64,000 bases of DNA from Candidatus Ruthia magnifica str. Cm (Calyptogena magnifica) (GTDB lineage Bacteria; Pseudomonadota; Gammaproteobacteria; PS1; Pseudothioglobaceae): assembly GCF_000015105.1 (NCBI RefSeq), contig NC_008610.1, positions 248,001-312,000 on the forward strand, in the 5' to 3' direction. Below the pieces are notes generated by a model. That model saw nothing but the letters and a program-made list of their open reading frames with translations, ran no database searches and was not told the DNA's origin. The translations under genes were made by a program, and so were the position numbers. Positions 21,401-30,610 of this stretch are shown one piece after another; positions within the stretch are counted from its first letter, which is position 1; every line of letters begins with the position of its first letter.

Positions 21401-24400
21401 GTAGAACTAACTTTAGATGAAATGGTTACGCTAACAAATGCTGCAATAGCAATCATTACACTGATTATTGATGATAGAGATGGTAGCACAATGGAAGTAA
21501 CTGCCACAGCAACTGGCAACGGAATTGTTTCGAATACATTAATATTTACAACAGCAGCATTACCTAACAATTTAAATGATAATAATGGTGTTAAAGTAAA
21601 AGCTAATTCGTTATCATTTACCTCAGGTGAATTTAAAGATGCTGTTGGTAATGATGTTAGTTCAGTATTTACTGAAATAAGTGAAATAGCTAATACTCAA
21701 GTTGACACAATTGCACCAACAGTAATACTAAGTGGTAATATAGTACCAACAGCAAACTTAACCATGATATTTGATGAGAACATTATAAAGGTTGCTGGTA
21801 AAGAAATCAAAATTTATAAAGCTGATGGAACTTTTGTTGAAGCCGTTGATAGTGTAGAGGTTACTAATGATATAGTAACGATCAATCCAGCTACTGACTT
21901 AGAGTCTAATATAGCTTATTATGTAATAATAGCAGCTGGCGCTTTTAAAGATATAGCAGGTAATGAATATGCTGGTATTAGTGAGTCTAGCGTTTGGACT
22001 TTTGATACGGCCAGTTTAAGCACAACAGTAGCATGGTCTGGAATGGGTGTAAATAGTGGGGATGAGTATATTAATTTAAGTGAATTGACAAATGTAACCA
22101 TTTCTGGACATATTGCGAATCCATATGGTGTTGGAAATGTAAAAGTGTTAGAAATTAAGTTTATTTCATCTAACGGTGGTACAGCTTACACCGTTCCTAG
22201 TAGTTTAGTTGGTACAGCAATAACAATAGATGGTTCAGGTAATTGGGTATTAGATAACGATAGTATCTGGGCTTCAAGTGCCAATTTTACTGACGGTAAA
22301 GCTTATAAGGTAAAAGTTAAATTAACAGCTATTTTGGATAACAATCCTGTTGAAGGGATAGGTATGAGTTCAGATAGTGTAGTGTTTGATACAGTAGCCC
22401 CAGTAACACCAAATGCAGTTTTAATAACTGATAGTGGTAGTAGTTCAAGTGACAGCATTACAAATAATTCTGCCATCAACGCACCTGTTAATAAAGAAAT
22501 AGGTGCAACAGTAGAATACAAAATTGCTACTGGTTCATGGAGTACGACTTATATTGCACCAACGACAAATGGTGATTACATTGTCAAAGTAAGACAAATA
22601 GATAAGACTGGTAATGCATCAAGCGAACAAATAATCACGTTCACTTTAGATGTAACAACAGACGTAGTAGACGTTACCAGTTCGGTAATCGTTAATAAGA
22701 TGGATATAACAAGTGGTGTAGCCTTTGATGCAGATATTGTGACGCCTAATGCAAGCGATATAGAAAAAATTACAGTGATATTTGGCAATATTCAAACTGG
22801 TGATAATTTGTTACTAGATGTAGAGCGAACACTTAGTAGTAGTTTTACTCAAACTACTAGTGTAACGCTTGGAATAGCTAATGTTAATTACATTTATGCT
22901 TCTAATAAGTTAACCATTACTAAACATAGTGGCGGTAGCTTTAGTGCTACTGAAGTGGAAAGTATTGTTGAAGCTGTTAAGTTGAAAAATACCAATTCTA
23001 CTCCGGGTGATATTGATCGTACAGCAACCTTTGCTTATGTTGATACTGCAGGAAATACGGGAGCTTCTGCTCAAGCGACTATGACTGTTGTTGCAACTAT
23101 ACCAACTATTGTTAGTGTGACAGATGATCATGATCAAACTGGACAAGAAGTTACATCTGAGATGACAATATACACCGTGACTTTTAGTCACGGTGTAGTT
23201 TCTAGTTTCGAGTCAAATGATGTCATTTTAGTAGATACCTTAGGGGCACCAATCGTTATTACAAATTGGATTATAGGCGTTCTTACTGAAGTTCCAGACA
23301 GCTCTGGCACCCAATGGACTGTATCAGTCACTCCACCTTTAGGCGAAAATACCGTAGATGTTACAGCTGCACGTCTGAAAATAGAAAAAACAGGCTTAGT
23401 AGATATCTATGGTAATGATCCTTTTGACATCAATCATACTCAATCTATTGCTGATGCGCAAAGTTTCGATACTCAACCCCCTTCTATTCCAACCCTTACA
23501 TTAAATACAGAAATAAGCGCTGGTACTGTTACTAAAGATAGGGTGATGAACGTCACTAATCTTGTTGCTGATGTGGCTTCATGGCAATACAGTGTTGATG
23601 GTGGTGTAAGTTGGACGACCGTTTCAGACAGTTCTGTGACTAATTTTACTTTAACAGATGGAACCTATGGCGCTGATTTCATCCGAGTCAAACAAACAGA
23701 TAATGCAGGGCAAACTAGTAACATTGCTAAATATACTATTAATTTTAGTATTGATACTGCCATTGACACACCAACCTTTTCTCCTGTGGATAATGGTAAA
23801 ATGTCTAATACGGATAACTTTGTTTTAACCTTTGCAGAGAGTATGATAGCTGTGACAGGTAAGAACATTATCATTAAACAACTTAGTGATGGCTCTGTTA
23901 TAGAAACTATTGCTGCAGATAATAGTGCACAAGTCAGTATTAATGCAACAGGTGTAGTCACCATTAACCCAACTGATATTAACTTAGTGGCAAGAACAAG
24001 CTACTATGTTGAAGTGGAAGCTGGTGCTTTTAAAGATAATGCAGGTAATGAATCAACTGCCATCACTGGTAGCACTGTTTGGAACGTTATCGTGAATGAA
24101 ATGAATGCAACCATAATGGTGGCCACAGACAATAAGATAAATGCCATAGAGAATACCACTGATATTGTCATTGCAGTGATTATTGGTGCTGACTCTACCA
24201 TCTTAAGTACTTTATTACTTGGTGATTTTACAGTCACTATCACTAAGGTTGGTGGTAGTGTTGTATCAATTTCTGGAACAGCTTATGACAGTAGCACTGG
24301 TATATGGAGAGCCATAATCAATGATGGTGGACTCATCAATGGAGATATCTACACCGTACAAGCCAATATCACAAGCAGTGCTATGGGAATAAATACATCA

Positions 24401-26953
24401 AGCACACAAACAGTTACGGTTGGCACTAACGCACCAACATTGACTTTAACTGATAATAAAGCCATCGTTGGTAATGACAATGTGGTGAATATTACTGAGT
24501 CTGCCAATGGCTTTAGTATGACAGGTATTTCTACAGGTTTGACAATAGGTAGTGAAGTGAGTGTTGTGTTTAACACCATCACTTACACAACAACAGTAAC
24601 AGGTGCTAGTAACAATTGGAGTATTGACATTCCTTCAACAGATACAAATGTATTAATAGAAGGAACAACCTATATAGTCACTGTTAATGCTAGTGATAAC
24701 CATGGTAACCCTGCCACGCAACTATCACAAAATATTACTGTGGATAAAACAGCACCTGTTAGTACTATAGTGATTGATGAAATCATCACTGACTTGTCAA
24801 CCATCACAGGACAGACTAGTGCTAACATAGATGTTGAAATTAAACTAGATACAGACAATAACAATAGCTATGATGATGCTACTTACATAGTCATCAGTGA
24901 TGCCAATGGTAACTGGACATTAGACTTAAATAGTGCTGCCTCACTTATTTCAGGTAGTGCACCTACTTTTGCAAGTATTGATACACAGTTAGGTGTTCAA
25001 GTCAATATCATCGATACTGCAGGCAATATGACAACTAGAACAGAAACAGCAACTAAGCAAGCCTCTTCTTACTCTATCTCTGATTCAAGAGTGATTGAAG
25101 GTACAACAGGGACAAAGACCATGACCTTTATTGTGACTAGAGGAGGGGATTTTTCTGATGCTGGTACGGTTGATTATGCGGTGAATACTACACTAAGTTT
25201 AGCCAAGTTTAGTAGTTCTGCTAATGGTGTGGATGATGACTATAGCGGTAGTACAAGTGGTACGGTCACTTTTGCAGTAGGTGAACGCTTTAAGGAGATT
25301 ACCTTTACAGTGAATGGCGATTACTATAAAGAAGTGAATCAGAATATTATTGTCGATCTAACCAATCCAACAGAGGGTGCAATCTCCAAGGCAACAGGTA
25401 TTGGTGAGATTGTTGAAGTAGATATTACTCAACTAGCAGCAGCTTATAGTCTAAAAGATGTTAACTCAGATTTAGCGACTAATGCTGTTCGAGTCAGACG
25501 TTCTAGTGATAATACCGAACTGGATATTGGTTTTGATAAGTATGATAATTTGGATACGCGAGCTCTTCTGAATTTTGTGGGTAGAGATACGGATGACACA
25601 GGGTATGTAAGTATTTGGTATGATCAAACGGGCAATGGACGAGATATGACTCAAACCTCCAGTACAAAACAAGGTGTTATCGTGAGTGATGGGGTTGTCC
25701 AGACCCACTCTAATGGTCAAACGACTATCGGTTTTAATAGAGGGCTAAATGGCGCTAATGATGATTTTATGGAGGCAATAGGAACGGGTGGTGGAACTGT
25801 GACTAATCTTGAGGTTTATGTGACCTATGAATTTAATATTATAAGAGTAGGTACATTATTTAATCTAGGAACTTCTATTGAAGATGGACGTATCATAGCC
25901 CATGCTCCCTGGAGTTCGGGTGCTATTTATTGGGATGCTGGCTCGTCAACTGGTGACGCTCGTTTATTTGTTAGTGATGCACAACAGAGTGGACAGGTTT
26001 CTCAGTTAGTCTTTACTGCCAACTATAATCACACGGGTGCTGGCACAGTGCTACAAAATAATGTAGATGCCAAACAAGGTATTTTTGTTGATGGTGACAA
26101 TAAAGCTGCCGATGAAACATTAAAAGGAAACAGCTTGGTGTTAGGTAATACTTGGGTGCTAATGAGTTTTGGTTATGGTTCTACTGTTTGCCAGAGTGGC
26201 AAAGTCAGTGAGTTTCTAGTCTATACCTCCAACACCGAGGCTGTAGAACCCATAGGCTTGTTCGGTAGTGCCAATAATAATGTATTTACTTATGCGGGTG
26301 AGAGTGCCTTGGTTATGCTAGATGGTAAGCTGGGTTATGATATGATCAAACTTTCTAATGCTTCAGACATCAACCTAGATGTCACTTCAGTAAGTTTGGT
26401 TAATATTGAGGTTATTAATATGCAAAACGTCGAATCTAACAGACTCACCATTAACAATACTCAGTTAGACACCAACGTTTCTATTTTAAGTGTTTTGATG
26501 AATACTGGTGATAGTATTGTTTATGAAAGTAATACCTTTAATTACAGTGCTACACAAGAAGCTGTTAATTTTGGAACAACAGATAATGACATTATTAATA
26601 TGTCTTCCTTTAATGAAACAGTTTATGGTAGGGGTGGCAATGATACCTTCGTCTATAAATCCTGGAGTGATGCTGCAGCAAGCAGTAGTGCTGATAGTAT
26701 TACTGACTTTACTATAGGCATGGGTGCTGACAAAGACATTCTTAATCTTAAAGACTTACTCACCGATTATGATTCTACAAACTTAGCTGATTTTATTAAT
26801 CTAAGTCAGATTGGTGGCAATACTATCATTAGTGTTGATAAAAATGGTGCTATGGGTGATGTATTTACTGAAGATATTAATATTACCTTAACAGGGGTAA
26901 CTGAAGCTAGTCTAGTTACTATGATTAATGATGGTAATTTGGTGCTTGAGTAG
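18494..26953 (+). CDS. Giant type I-secreted Ig-repeat adhesin-like protein
   Basis: A 2819-residue protein built like BapA/Lap-type surface adhesins, and probably the cargo of the exporter encoded downstream. Order of parts: an N-terminal BapA-prefix-like region (about 35-130); a module at about 165-420 rich in Asp/Gly/Asn; many Ig-like repeats, one type with the core W.YS.DGG..W and IQVKQ.D..GN (near 487, 575, 670, 765, 1690), another of Big_5/SbsA type ending GAFKDIAGN (near 1160 and 1860). A Calx-beta-like domain follows (about 2192-2310), then an arabinofuranosidase-B-like module (about 2314-2560; RVRRSSDNTELDIGF, SIWYDQTGNGRDMTQ). The end is a C-terminal T1SS target domain (about 2690-2819) with one RTX-like motif GRGGNDTF. 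There is no Sec signal, as expected for one-step export. No ribosome site is evident. The exact ligand is unknown. Confidence 0.85.
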   Translation: MKINNAKTTTQLKTLQTQAQAFSKTLSKVIVIVIKGEQHIRVIPGHAYEISIEDGRNFDLIAQKVDNDLKVLLPNDTIVVFNEYFKVCVSDLSCLVSLPSEDGIYHIIENNFVTFTNNSQIIHFYGDESVLSAVATNQSTVFAESFNEVYLTNIFSSLSIDSGEVLDGLLIVGLAGAGGGISSLEDVILKMVVSAGEFIENNGGLVKLYKYDPFIEKLTFFTDVDLNNSGMQDFSIGNYKGIIIAKLIDTNGNNADFRDEATGVDTDISATLLAVIDASKGGNIDVSITPLTTIAALRMGLTTSGELPTGIMLDISTISDANKGVAKAFGLGNDADVVTTKIQTVITQDGETSISNAYGNILAALSGVDSDKNSGNMAATITQFEEKLIGMGADLKLNTEGQEDLLAGASKAETSNSKIDVGLGLATTIKDTDAIDSSTTINITLGFEDTGISAIDNIVKAYDLDGHDVGTDEGIRINVIGVSSNWVYSTDAGINWFIGATDFELGTGFNLVEKTTTYNKADIMVRNGTDILAGFIEGTEATLGAGTIFVDGDMPSGITSTELSSSSSANFAVINISVTAGSTWRYSTENGADGTWKVVDVGSSFSLIANAIYTINQIQVKEIDAAGNESTILKNAAEITGSILALNLNRDTGNSIFDGKTNDAIINVITGPDVIWEYTINGGTDWTTGSRGNGSFELLGSDSHAVSDIKVKIAGQDDSNVITLSHYSATSIDILTANVDATLTLASAGDTGASSDNITSNKIINISGGVTWEYSTDGGENWIKGSDSSFELSSQSYVQGQIQVKQVDEYGNYSQPTLFDAITIDYIAPTITLFTLNTVGGSYGVNSNINITSTVNEEIASGTITVTLNTGETVILTVSADDKTLLTGNYIVNTGNTTTGLKVTSFTINSIIDIAGNIMTDNMVPADKKILYNIEDRDSTIVIDGVAPSITCATNPNSAQILKIGETLSVELTLDEMVTLTNAAIAIITLIIDDRDGSTMEVTATATGNGIVSNTLIFTTAALPNNLNDNNGVKVKANSLSFTSGEFKDAVGNDVSSVFTEISEIANTQVDTIAPTVILSGNIVPTANLTMIFDENIIKVAGKEIKIYKADGTFVEAVDSVEVTNDIVTINPATDLESNIAYYVIIAAGAFKDIAGNEYAGISESSVWTFDTASLSTTVAWSGMGVNSGDEYINLSELTNVTISGHIANPYGVGNVKVLEIKFISSNGGTAYTVPSSLVGTAITIDGSGNWVLDNDSIWASSANFTDGKAYKVKVKLTAILDNNPVEGIGMSSDSVVFDTVAPVTPNAVLITDSGSSSSDSITNNSAINAPVNKEIGATVEYKIATGSWSTTYIAPTTNGDYIVKVRQIDKTGNASSEQIITFTLDVTTDVVDVTSSVIVNKMDITSGVAFDADIVTPNASDIEKITVIFGNIQTGDNLLLDVERTLSSSFTQTTSVTLGIANVNYIYASNKLTITKHSGGSFSATEVESIVEAVKLKNTNSTPGDIDRTATFAYVDTAGNTGASAQATMTVVATIPTIVSVTDDHDQTGQEVTSEMTIYTVTFSHGVVSSFESNDVILVDTLGAPIVITNWIIGVLTEVPDSSGTQWTVSVTPPLGENTVDVTAARLKIEKTGLVDIYGNDPFDINHTQSIADAQSFDTQPPSIPTLTLNTEISAGTVTKDRVMNVTNLVADVASWQYSVDGGVSWTTVSDSSVTNFTLTDGTYGADFIRVKQTDNAGQTSNIAKYTINFSIDTAIDTPTFSPVDNGKMSNTDNFVLTFAESMIAVTGKNIIIKQLSDGSVIETIAADNSAQVSINATGVVTINPTDINLVARTSYYVEVEAGAFKDNAGNESTAITGSTVWNVIVNEMNATIMVATDNKINAIENTTDIVIAVIIGADSTILSTLLLGDFTVTITKVGGSVVSISGTAYDSSTGIWRAIINDGGLINGDIYTVQANITSSAMGINTSSTQTVTVGTNAPTLTLTDNKAIVGNDNVVNITESANGFSMTGISTGLTIGSEVSVVFNTITYTTTVTGASNNWSIDIPSTDTNVLIEGTTYIVTVNASDNHGNPATQLSQNITVDKTAPVSTIVIDEIITDLSTITGQTSANIDVEIKLDTDNNNSYDDATYIVISDANGNWTLDLNSAASLISGSAPTFASIDTQLGVQVNIIDTAGNMTTRTETATKQASSYSISDSRVIEGTTGTKTMTFIVTRGGDFSDAGTVDYAVNTTLSLAKFSSSANGVDDDYSGSTSGTVTFAVGERFKEITFTVNGDYYKEVNQNIIVDLTNPTEGAISKATGIGEIVEVDITQLAAAYSLKDVNSDLATNAVRVRRSSDNTELDIGFDKYDNLDTRALLNFVGRDTDDTGYVSIWYDQTGNGRDMTQTSSTKQGVIVSDGVVQTHSNGQTTIGFNRGLNGANDDFMEAIGTGGGTVTNLEVYVTYEFNIIRVGTLFNLGTSIEDGRIIAHAPWSSGAIYWDAGSSTGDARLFVSDAQQSGQVSQLVFTANYNHTGAGTVLQNNVDAKQGIFVDGDNKAADETLKGNSLVLGNTWVLMSFGYGSTVCQSGKVSEFLVYTSNTEAVEPIGLFGSANNNVFTYAGESALVMLDGKLGYDMIKLSNASDINLDVTSVSLVNIEVINMQNVESNRLTINNTQLDTNVSILSVLMNTGDSIVYESNTFNYSATQEAVNFGTTDNDIINMSSFNETVYGRGGNDTFVYKSWSDAAASSSADSITDFTIGMGADKDILNLKDLLTDYDSTNLADFINLSQIGGNTIISVDKNGAMGDVFTEDINITLTGVTEASLVTMINDGNLVLE

Positions 26954-27089
26954 GTAGTTGCTTGGTAGTGTTTATTAATCAATTGGTTTTTTGACGTTAA
27001 GTAGAAATCTGACGTCAATTACGATTATACTTTGTATTAAAGTTGATTCAAAATTGAATTCATCCTATAATAAATGCAAGAGAATGACA

Positions 27090-27227
27090 ATGAGCGTAAC
27101 AATGATACTTCGTTTTGATGATGAAGTTAATAATCGCCTTGTTAATCTAGCAGTTGTTACTTAATGCTTGAAGACATATTTAATAATACAAGCACTTAAA
27201 CTGTTTTTAGAAAATAATGACTGGTAA
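27090..27227 (+). pseudogene. Relic of a ribbon-helix-helix antitoxin (RelB/ParD-like)
   Basis: Starting at ATG 27090 the frame reads MSVTMILRFDDEVNNRLVNLA, then meets a TAA at 27162. In the same frame it continues after the stop as LKTYLIIQALKLFLENNDW up to another stop at 27225. The two halves joined are the typical short ribbon-helix-helix DNA-binding antitoxin: a beta strand TMILRFD, helix with LDDEVNNRL, then the K.YLI..A...FLE helix. The internal stop and missing C-terminal toxin-binding part mark it as dead. No toxin gene is visible next to it. Recognition is by pattern only. Confidence 0.6.
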
Positions 27228-27286
27228 TAGTCTTATTCGCTTGAAAGATATAGGAACAGGTGTAAATTATTTAAATGAAGGGCACA

Positions 27287-28557
27287 GGCCAAAATGAAGA
27301 TTTAAGCGTAGATTTACGTACTATTACAAGTTCAAATGGTGGTGACATGACTGTCAATTTTAGAATATTAACTGAAATAGCTACATGTCAATTATTCAAC
27401 GATAATAGTGATACAAAGAACAGACACTGATTTATTAGATTTTACTTCTGCTAAAATTAGCAGTGTTAATGGGAATATTGCTACGATATTTGGTTTGAAT
27501 GACGATGTCAAAAAATCTACTAACACAGTATTTAATGAATTAGTTAATGGTGTTACTAATGATAAATTAAGTCAAAATATAACTAATAATTTAATTGTAG
27601 GTGCGAAAAAATCAGATGAATAAGATGAGAATGTAGATGTGGCTAGTAATTTTGTTAGCGATTTTGAATCTCAAATTGGTAATATCAACATTAGCGATGA
27701 CACACTACTTACTCTAGATCTAGAGGTACTATTAACTTTTTTTTGGATAATAGACTTAAAAAAAAGTGAAAATGCTATTCAGTTTGCTGTTATAAATATG
27801 TAGTGGTTGAGCTTACTAGCCTAGGATATCACCAAAGGAAACAAGGTAGCATTAAACCTTGATAATTCAGCAAATTGGATGGGTGTTAAAATTATTGACA
27901 AGTCGGGTAATGTGAGTGTTATGTCAGATTTAAAGAATTTTAGTGATACTAAGTATTCTTTTAGTATGATGACAAATACCACCTATGAGTCACAAAATAT
28001 TAAAATCCATCAAACCGATAAGACTTATCCTCTATTAATACGGCAAGTAGCACTACAATAGATGTATTTGTTGTTGAGAACAACACAATTACTAAAGTGA
28101 AAACTGATGGCAATAAGGCATACCTTTCTGTTCAAAATAGAATTGGTGATGCTAGTGTTATTGAAATAAGTTGCACTATATTTAGTGGCGATAGCTATCA
28201 TCTAAAAGATAAGATAGGTAATTTGGTTAATAATTTTAAAATTGGCGTAAAAAATGCTGACATTTCATTAATTGGTACAAGTTTCTAACGATATTTTTAT
28301 AAAAGGTTTGGGCAATGATATGCTTACAGGAAATGGTGGGTCGATACTTTTTGATTACAACGTTATAACCGACGGTAATGATACCATTATTGATTTTGTC
28401 ATAGACAATGGCAGTAATGATGATAAACTGAATCTTTAAGACTTGATAAGTTATCAATCAAGAGATACTTCGAGTAATTTTTTAAGTGTCATAGATGCTG
28501 ATCCTGCTGGAGAATGTTGTGATTAATACTGATAATAATGGCATAGATTTAAAATGA
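27287..28557 (+). pseudogene. Decayed second type I-secreted protein gene
   Basis: Remains of a paralogue of the giant gene upstream, broken by stops, frameshifts and large deletions. At 27287 a frame reads EDLSVDLRTITSSNGGDMTV, matching in pattern the DTDISATLLAVIDASKGGNIDV region near residue 260 of the intact protein. The next pieces, in shifted frame, are NIATIFGLNDDVKKSTN (against GVAKAFGLGNDADVVTTK) and NFVSDFESQIGNINI. The 3' end keeps a T1SS-target-like tail: KGLGNDMLTG, DGNDTIIDFVIDNG, then SSNFLSVIDADPAGEN and VVINTDNNGIDLK. Its last stop at 28555 overlaps the tolC-like ATG by 4 bases, so it was once coupled to the exporter genes. Total length is far below a functional cargo. Confidence 0.75.
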
Positions 28558-29822
28558 TTAAAAGAACGATGGTATTATTATTTTTTGGCTTTCTCCTTGG
28601 TGGTGTGAGCGTACAAGAGCAATCAAAAGGTGAGTTTAATTTGTCTAATCTAATTAGCAAAGCGATTGCCTATCATCCTTCTATCAAAAGTAATATTTTT
28701 TTAGAGGACTCTGCTAAAAATGAAATTACCAGTGCTAAATGGCAATATTTTCCAATCCCTAAGTTTTCAGTAAGTCAAGTTGATAGTTCTAATACAGATC
28801 GTAATTATAATGGCGATAGTCGTGTTTCAACCATTAGCTTAACACAGCCACTTTGGGCTGGCGGGTCTATTGATGCAGGCTTGGCAAAATCAAGAGCTAA
28901 GCTTTTATTAGCTCAAGCATCAACCAAGGTCGTACAGCAAGATTTGGCTTTAAGAGTAATCAATGCCTACAGTAAATGGTATGACAGTTATTTAAAAAAA
29001 AAGTCATATAGTAAGAGTCAAAAAGAATATAGCATGTTGCGTACTCGTCTAAGGCGTCGTATTAAACAAGGCTTGTCTTCTAGTAGTGATTTAAATTTAG
29101 TAAATTCACGTTCAACCCAGGCAGAAGCCAGTTTTAATTCGGCCATTATTCAACATAAAAATAGTCTGCTTAATTTGGAAGGACTATTGGGCACTTCTAT
29201 AGATTCAAAAGATTTGATTAGAGATTTTAGTATTGTTAAGTTTGAAACTAATCAAACTAAATTAAGCAGAAAGGCATTACTAACGAGCCCTAGAGTTAAG
29301 CAAATTAAGGCAGAAAGTTTAGTAATTGAAGCTGAATTAGACCAAAGTCATGCCAAGCTCTACCCAGATATTAACCTTAAATTGGAACGTCAATGGGGTA
29401 GTTTTACTACCAAAGATGCCAAGACTGAAAATCGTATTTTTATTGAATTTAATAGTAGTTTTGGTGCAGGGTTATCTAATTTTTCACAAACTAGGCAAAT
29501 TAAAAGTCGCTATCAGTCTCTACAAGCAAAAATTAAAGACGAGGAAAATAAAGTTGCGCAGCAAATTAAGTTAGATTGGATGTCTTCTGTCTCTTTGAAA
29601 AAACAAAAAATATTGCTTGAGTTATCACTAGCCAATATAGAAAAAGTACGAAAGTCCTATTATCGACAATTTTTAGCAGGTAGAAAAACATGGCAGGATG
29701 TTATGAACTCCATTCGTGAGGTCTCTCAATTAGAGTCTCAATTGGCTAGTGTTTACGGCGAGATAATACTAGCGAATTGGCGTATTTTTGTCTATGTTGA
29801 AGATATTGGGGCGTTGTTGTAA
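28554..29822 (+). CDS. TolC-family outer membrane efflux protein
   Basis: Outer membrane factor of the TolC family, which gives the exit duct of a type I secretion system. The 422-residue product has an N-terminal signal segment (about residues 5-20) and two copies of the outer-membrane-efflux repeat: the first includes VSTISLTQPLWAGGSIDAGL near residue 95, and the second includes YPDINLKLERQWG near residue 272. Long coiled-coil helices separate them. Length fits the family (about 420-490). It sits between the secreted-protein genes and the ABC exporter/fusion-protein pair. The ATG overlaps the end of the upstream pseudogene. Role inferred from family and context. Confidence 0.88.
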   Translation: MIKRTMVLLFFGFLLGGVSVQEQSKGEFNLSNLISKAIAYHPSIKSNIFLEDSAKNEITSAKWQYFPIPKFSVSQVDSSNTDRNYNGDSRVSTISLTQPLWAGGSIDAGLAKSRAKLLLAQASTKVVQQDLALRVINAYSKWYDSYLKKKSYSKSQKEYSMLRTRLRRRIKQGLSSSSDLNLVNSRSTQAEASFNSAIIQHKNSLLNLEGLLGTSIDSKDLIRDFSIVKFETNQTKLSRKALLTSPRVKQIKAESLVIEAELDQSHAKLYPDINLKLERQWGSFTTKDAKTENRIFIEFNSSFGAGLSNFSQTRQIKSRYQSLQAKIKDEENKVAQQIKLDWMSSVSLKKQKILLELSLANIEKVRKSYYRQFLAGRKTWQDVMNSIREVSQLESQLASVYGEIILANWRIFVYVEDIGALL

Positions 29823-29839
29823 TAATTTTTAATGAAAGT

Positions 29840-30184
29840 TTGGTATTTGATCGAGCAGATAAAATATTATGGCATTCAACAATTAGCTTTAAAGAAGAAC
29901 AAAATATTATTGATAAAATACTGGTAGAAAAAATTATTTGGTATATTGATAACACTCAAAACTTTAAATTGTCTTTAAAGAAAAAAGATTTTGTAACGTT
30001 TGTAGAATTTTTTGATAAAGAAGAAAAGCTTAGTCGTGAAAAATTAATTAAAATTGCTATTCAAAAAACAACAAAAATTACTCCAGTAGAAGAAATTATG
30101 CAAAAAGAACAGACAGACATCAAGCAAGAACAGAATAAAAAACAAAGCAATATCATACAAAAACTAATCAAAAAAAATTGTTAA
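29840..30184 (+). CDS. Hypothetical protein, possibly a gene remnant
   Basis: Open frame of 114 codons directly after the tolC-like gene, beginning with TTG (no ATG is available; the frame is also open upstream into the tolC gene, so the true start is unclear). The product is lysine/glutamate-rich with short helical stretches such as FVEFFDKEEKLSREKLI and a charged tail. It has no signal peptide, membrane segment or recognisable motif. The IIDKILVEK segment recalls IVDKILID in the decayed region after the fusion-protein gene. Because both flanks are decayed, this may be the surviving part of a longer gene rather than a working one. Confidence 0.35.
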   Translation: MVFDRADKILWHSTISFKEEQNIIDKILVEKIIWYIDNTQNFKLSLKKKDFVTFVEFFDKEEKLSREKLIKIAIQKTTKITPVEEIMQKEQTDIKQEQNKKQSNIIQKLIKKNC

Positions 30185-30434
30185 TTACAGGCAAAAAAGA
30201 AATGAAGTAGTTAAAGTCATATCGAATACTTTAGGTAAAAGTGTGTAGCATAAAAATAATGTTAATTCTCAGTAATATTTTAATAAAATTTATGAATTTA
30301 AAAATATTTAGAACAAAATACACAACGTTAAGAAAAAGGAAGAAAAATATACTAATGAGTGTTATGACGTTATAATTCATCTCGGTTTTGATAGCCTTTC
30401 TATGCATATATAATATAGATAAGAATATATTTTA

Positions 30435-30565
30435 GTGTTAAGTCTAGTTGTCACGATGCTTTCAGGATGTTCTTTTTTAAAATTAGTGCGGACTTTTTAA
30501 ATAAAGTTTATCCAACACAACTTTTAAAGAACGATAATTCTTTACATATGTTAGGTATTATGTAA
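30435..30565 (+). pseudogene. Relic of a small lipoprotein gene within a decayed gap
   Basis: In the 426-base gap between 30185 and 30610 one short frame (from GTG at 30435) reads LSLVVTMLSGCSFLK and stops at 30498. The LSGC box after a hydrophobic run is a good lipoprotein signal. A shifted frame continues with ADFLNKVYPTQLLKND and ends at 30565, which suggests one frameshift in a short lipoprotein gene. No ribosome site is clear. The rest of the gap is AT-rich and shows nothing else I can support. Low certainty because the piece is short. Confidence 0.35.
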
Positions 30566-30610
30566 AAAAATATTACTTACTAAATTTTCTAAGTAACCTT
30601 TAAAGTATAT

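Noticed and set aside
21160-24864. Many 60-136-codon minus-strand frames inside the giant secreted-protein gene
   Set aside because: They mirror the repetitive Thr/Ser/Val-rich codons of the plus-strand gene and have no motifs or ribosome sites.
26991-27018. TTGACGT/ACGTCAA hairpin after the giant gene as terminator
   Set aside because: The stem is only seven pairs, the loop is 14 bases and no T-run follows on either strand.
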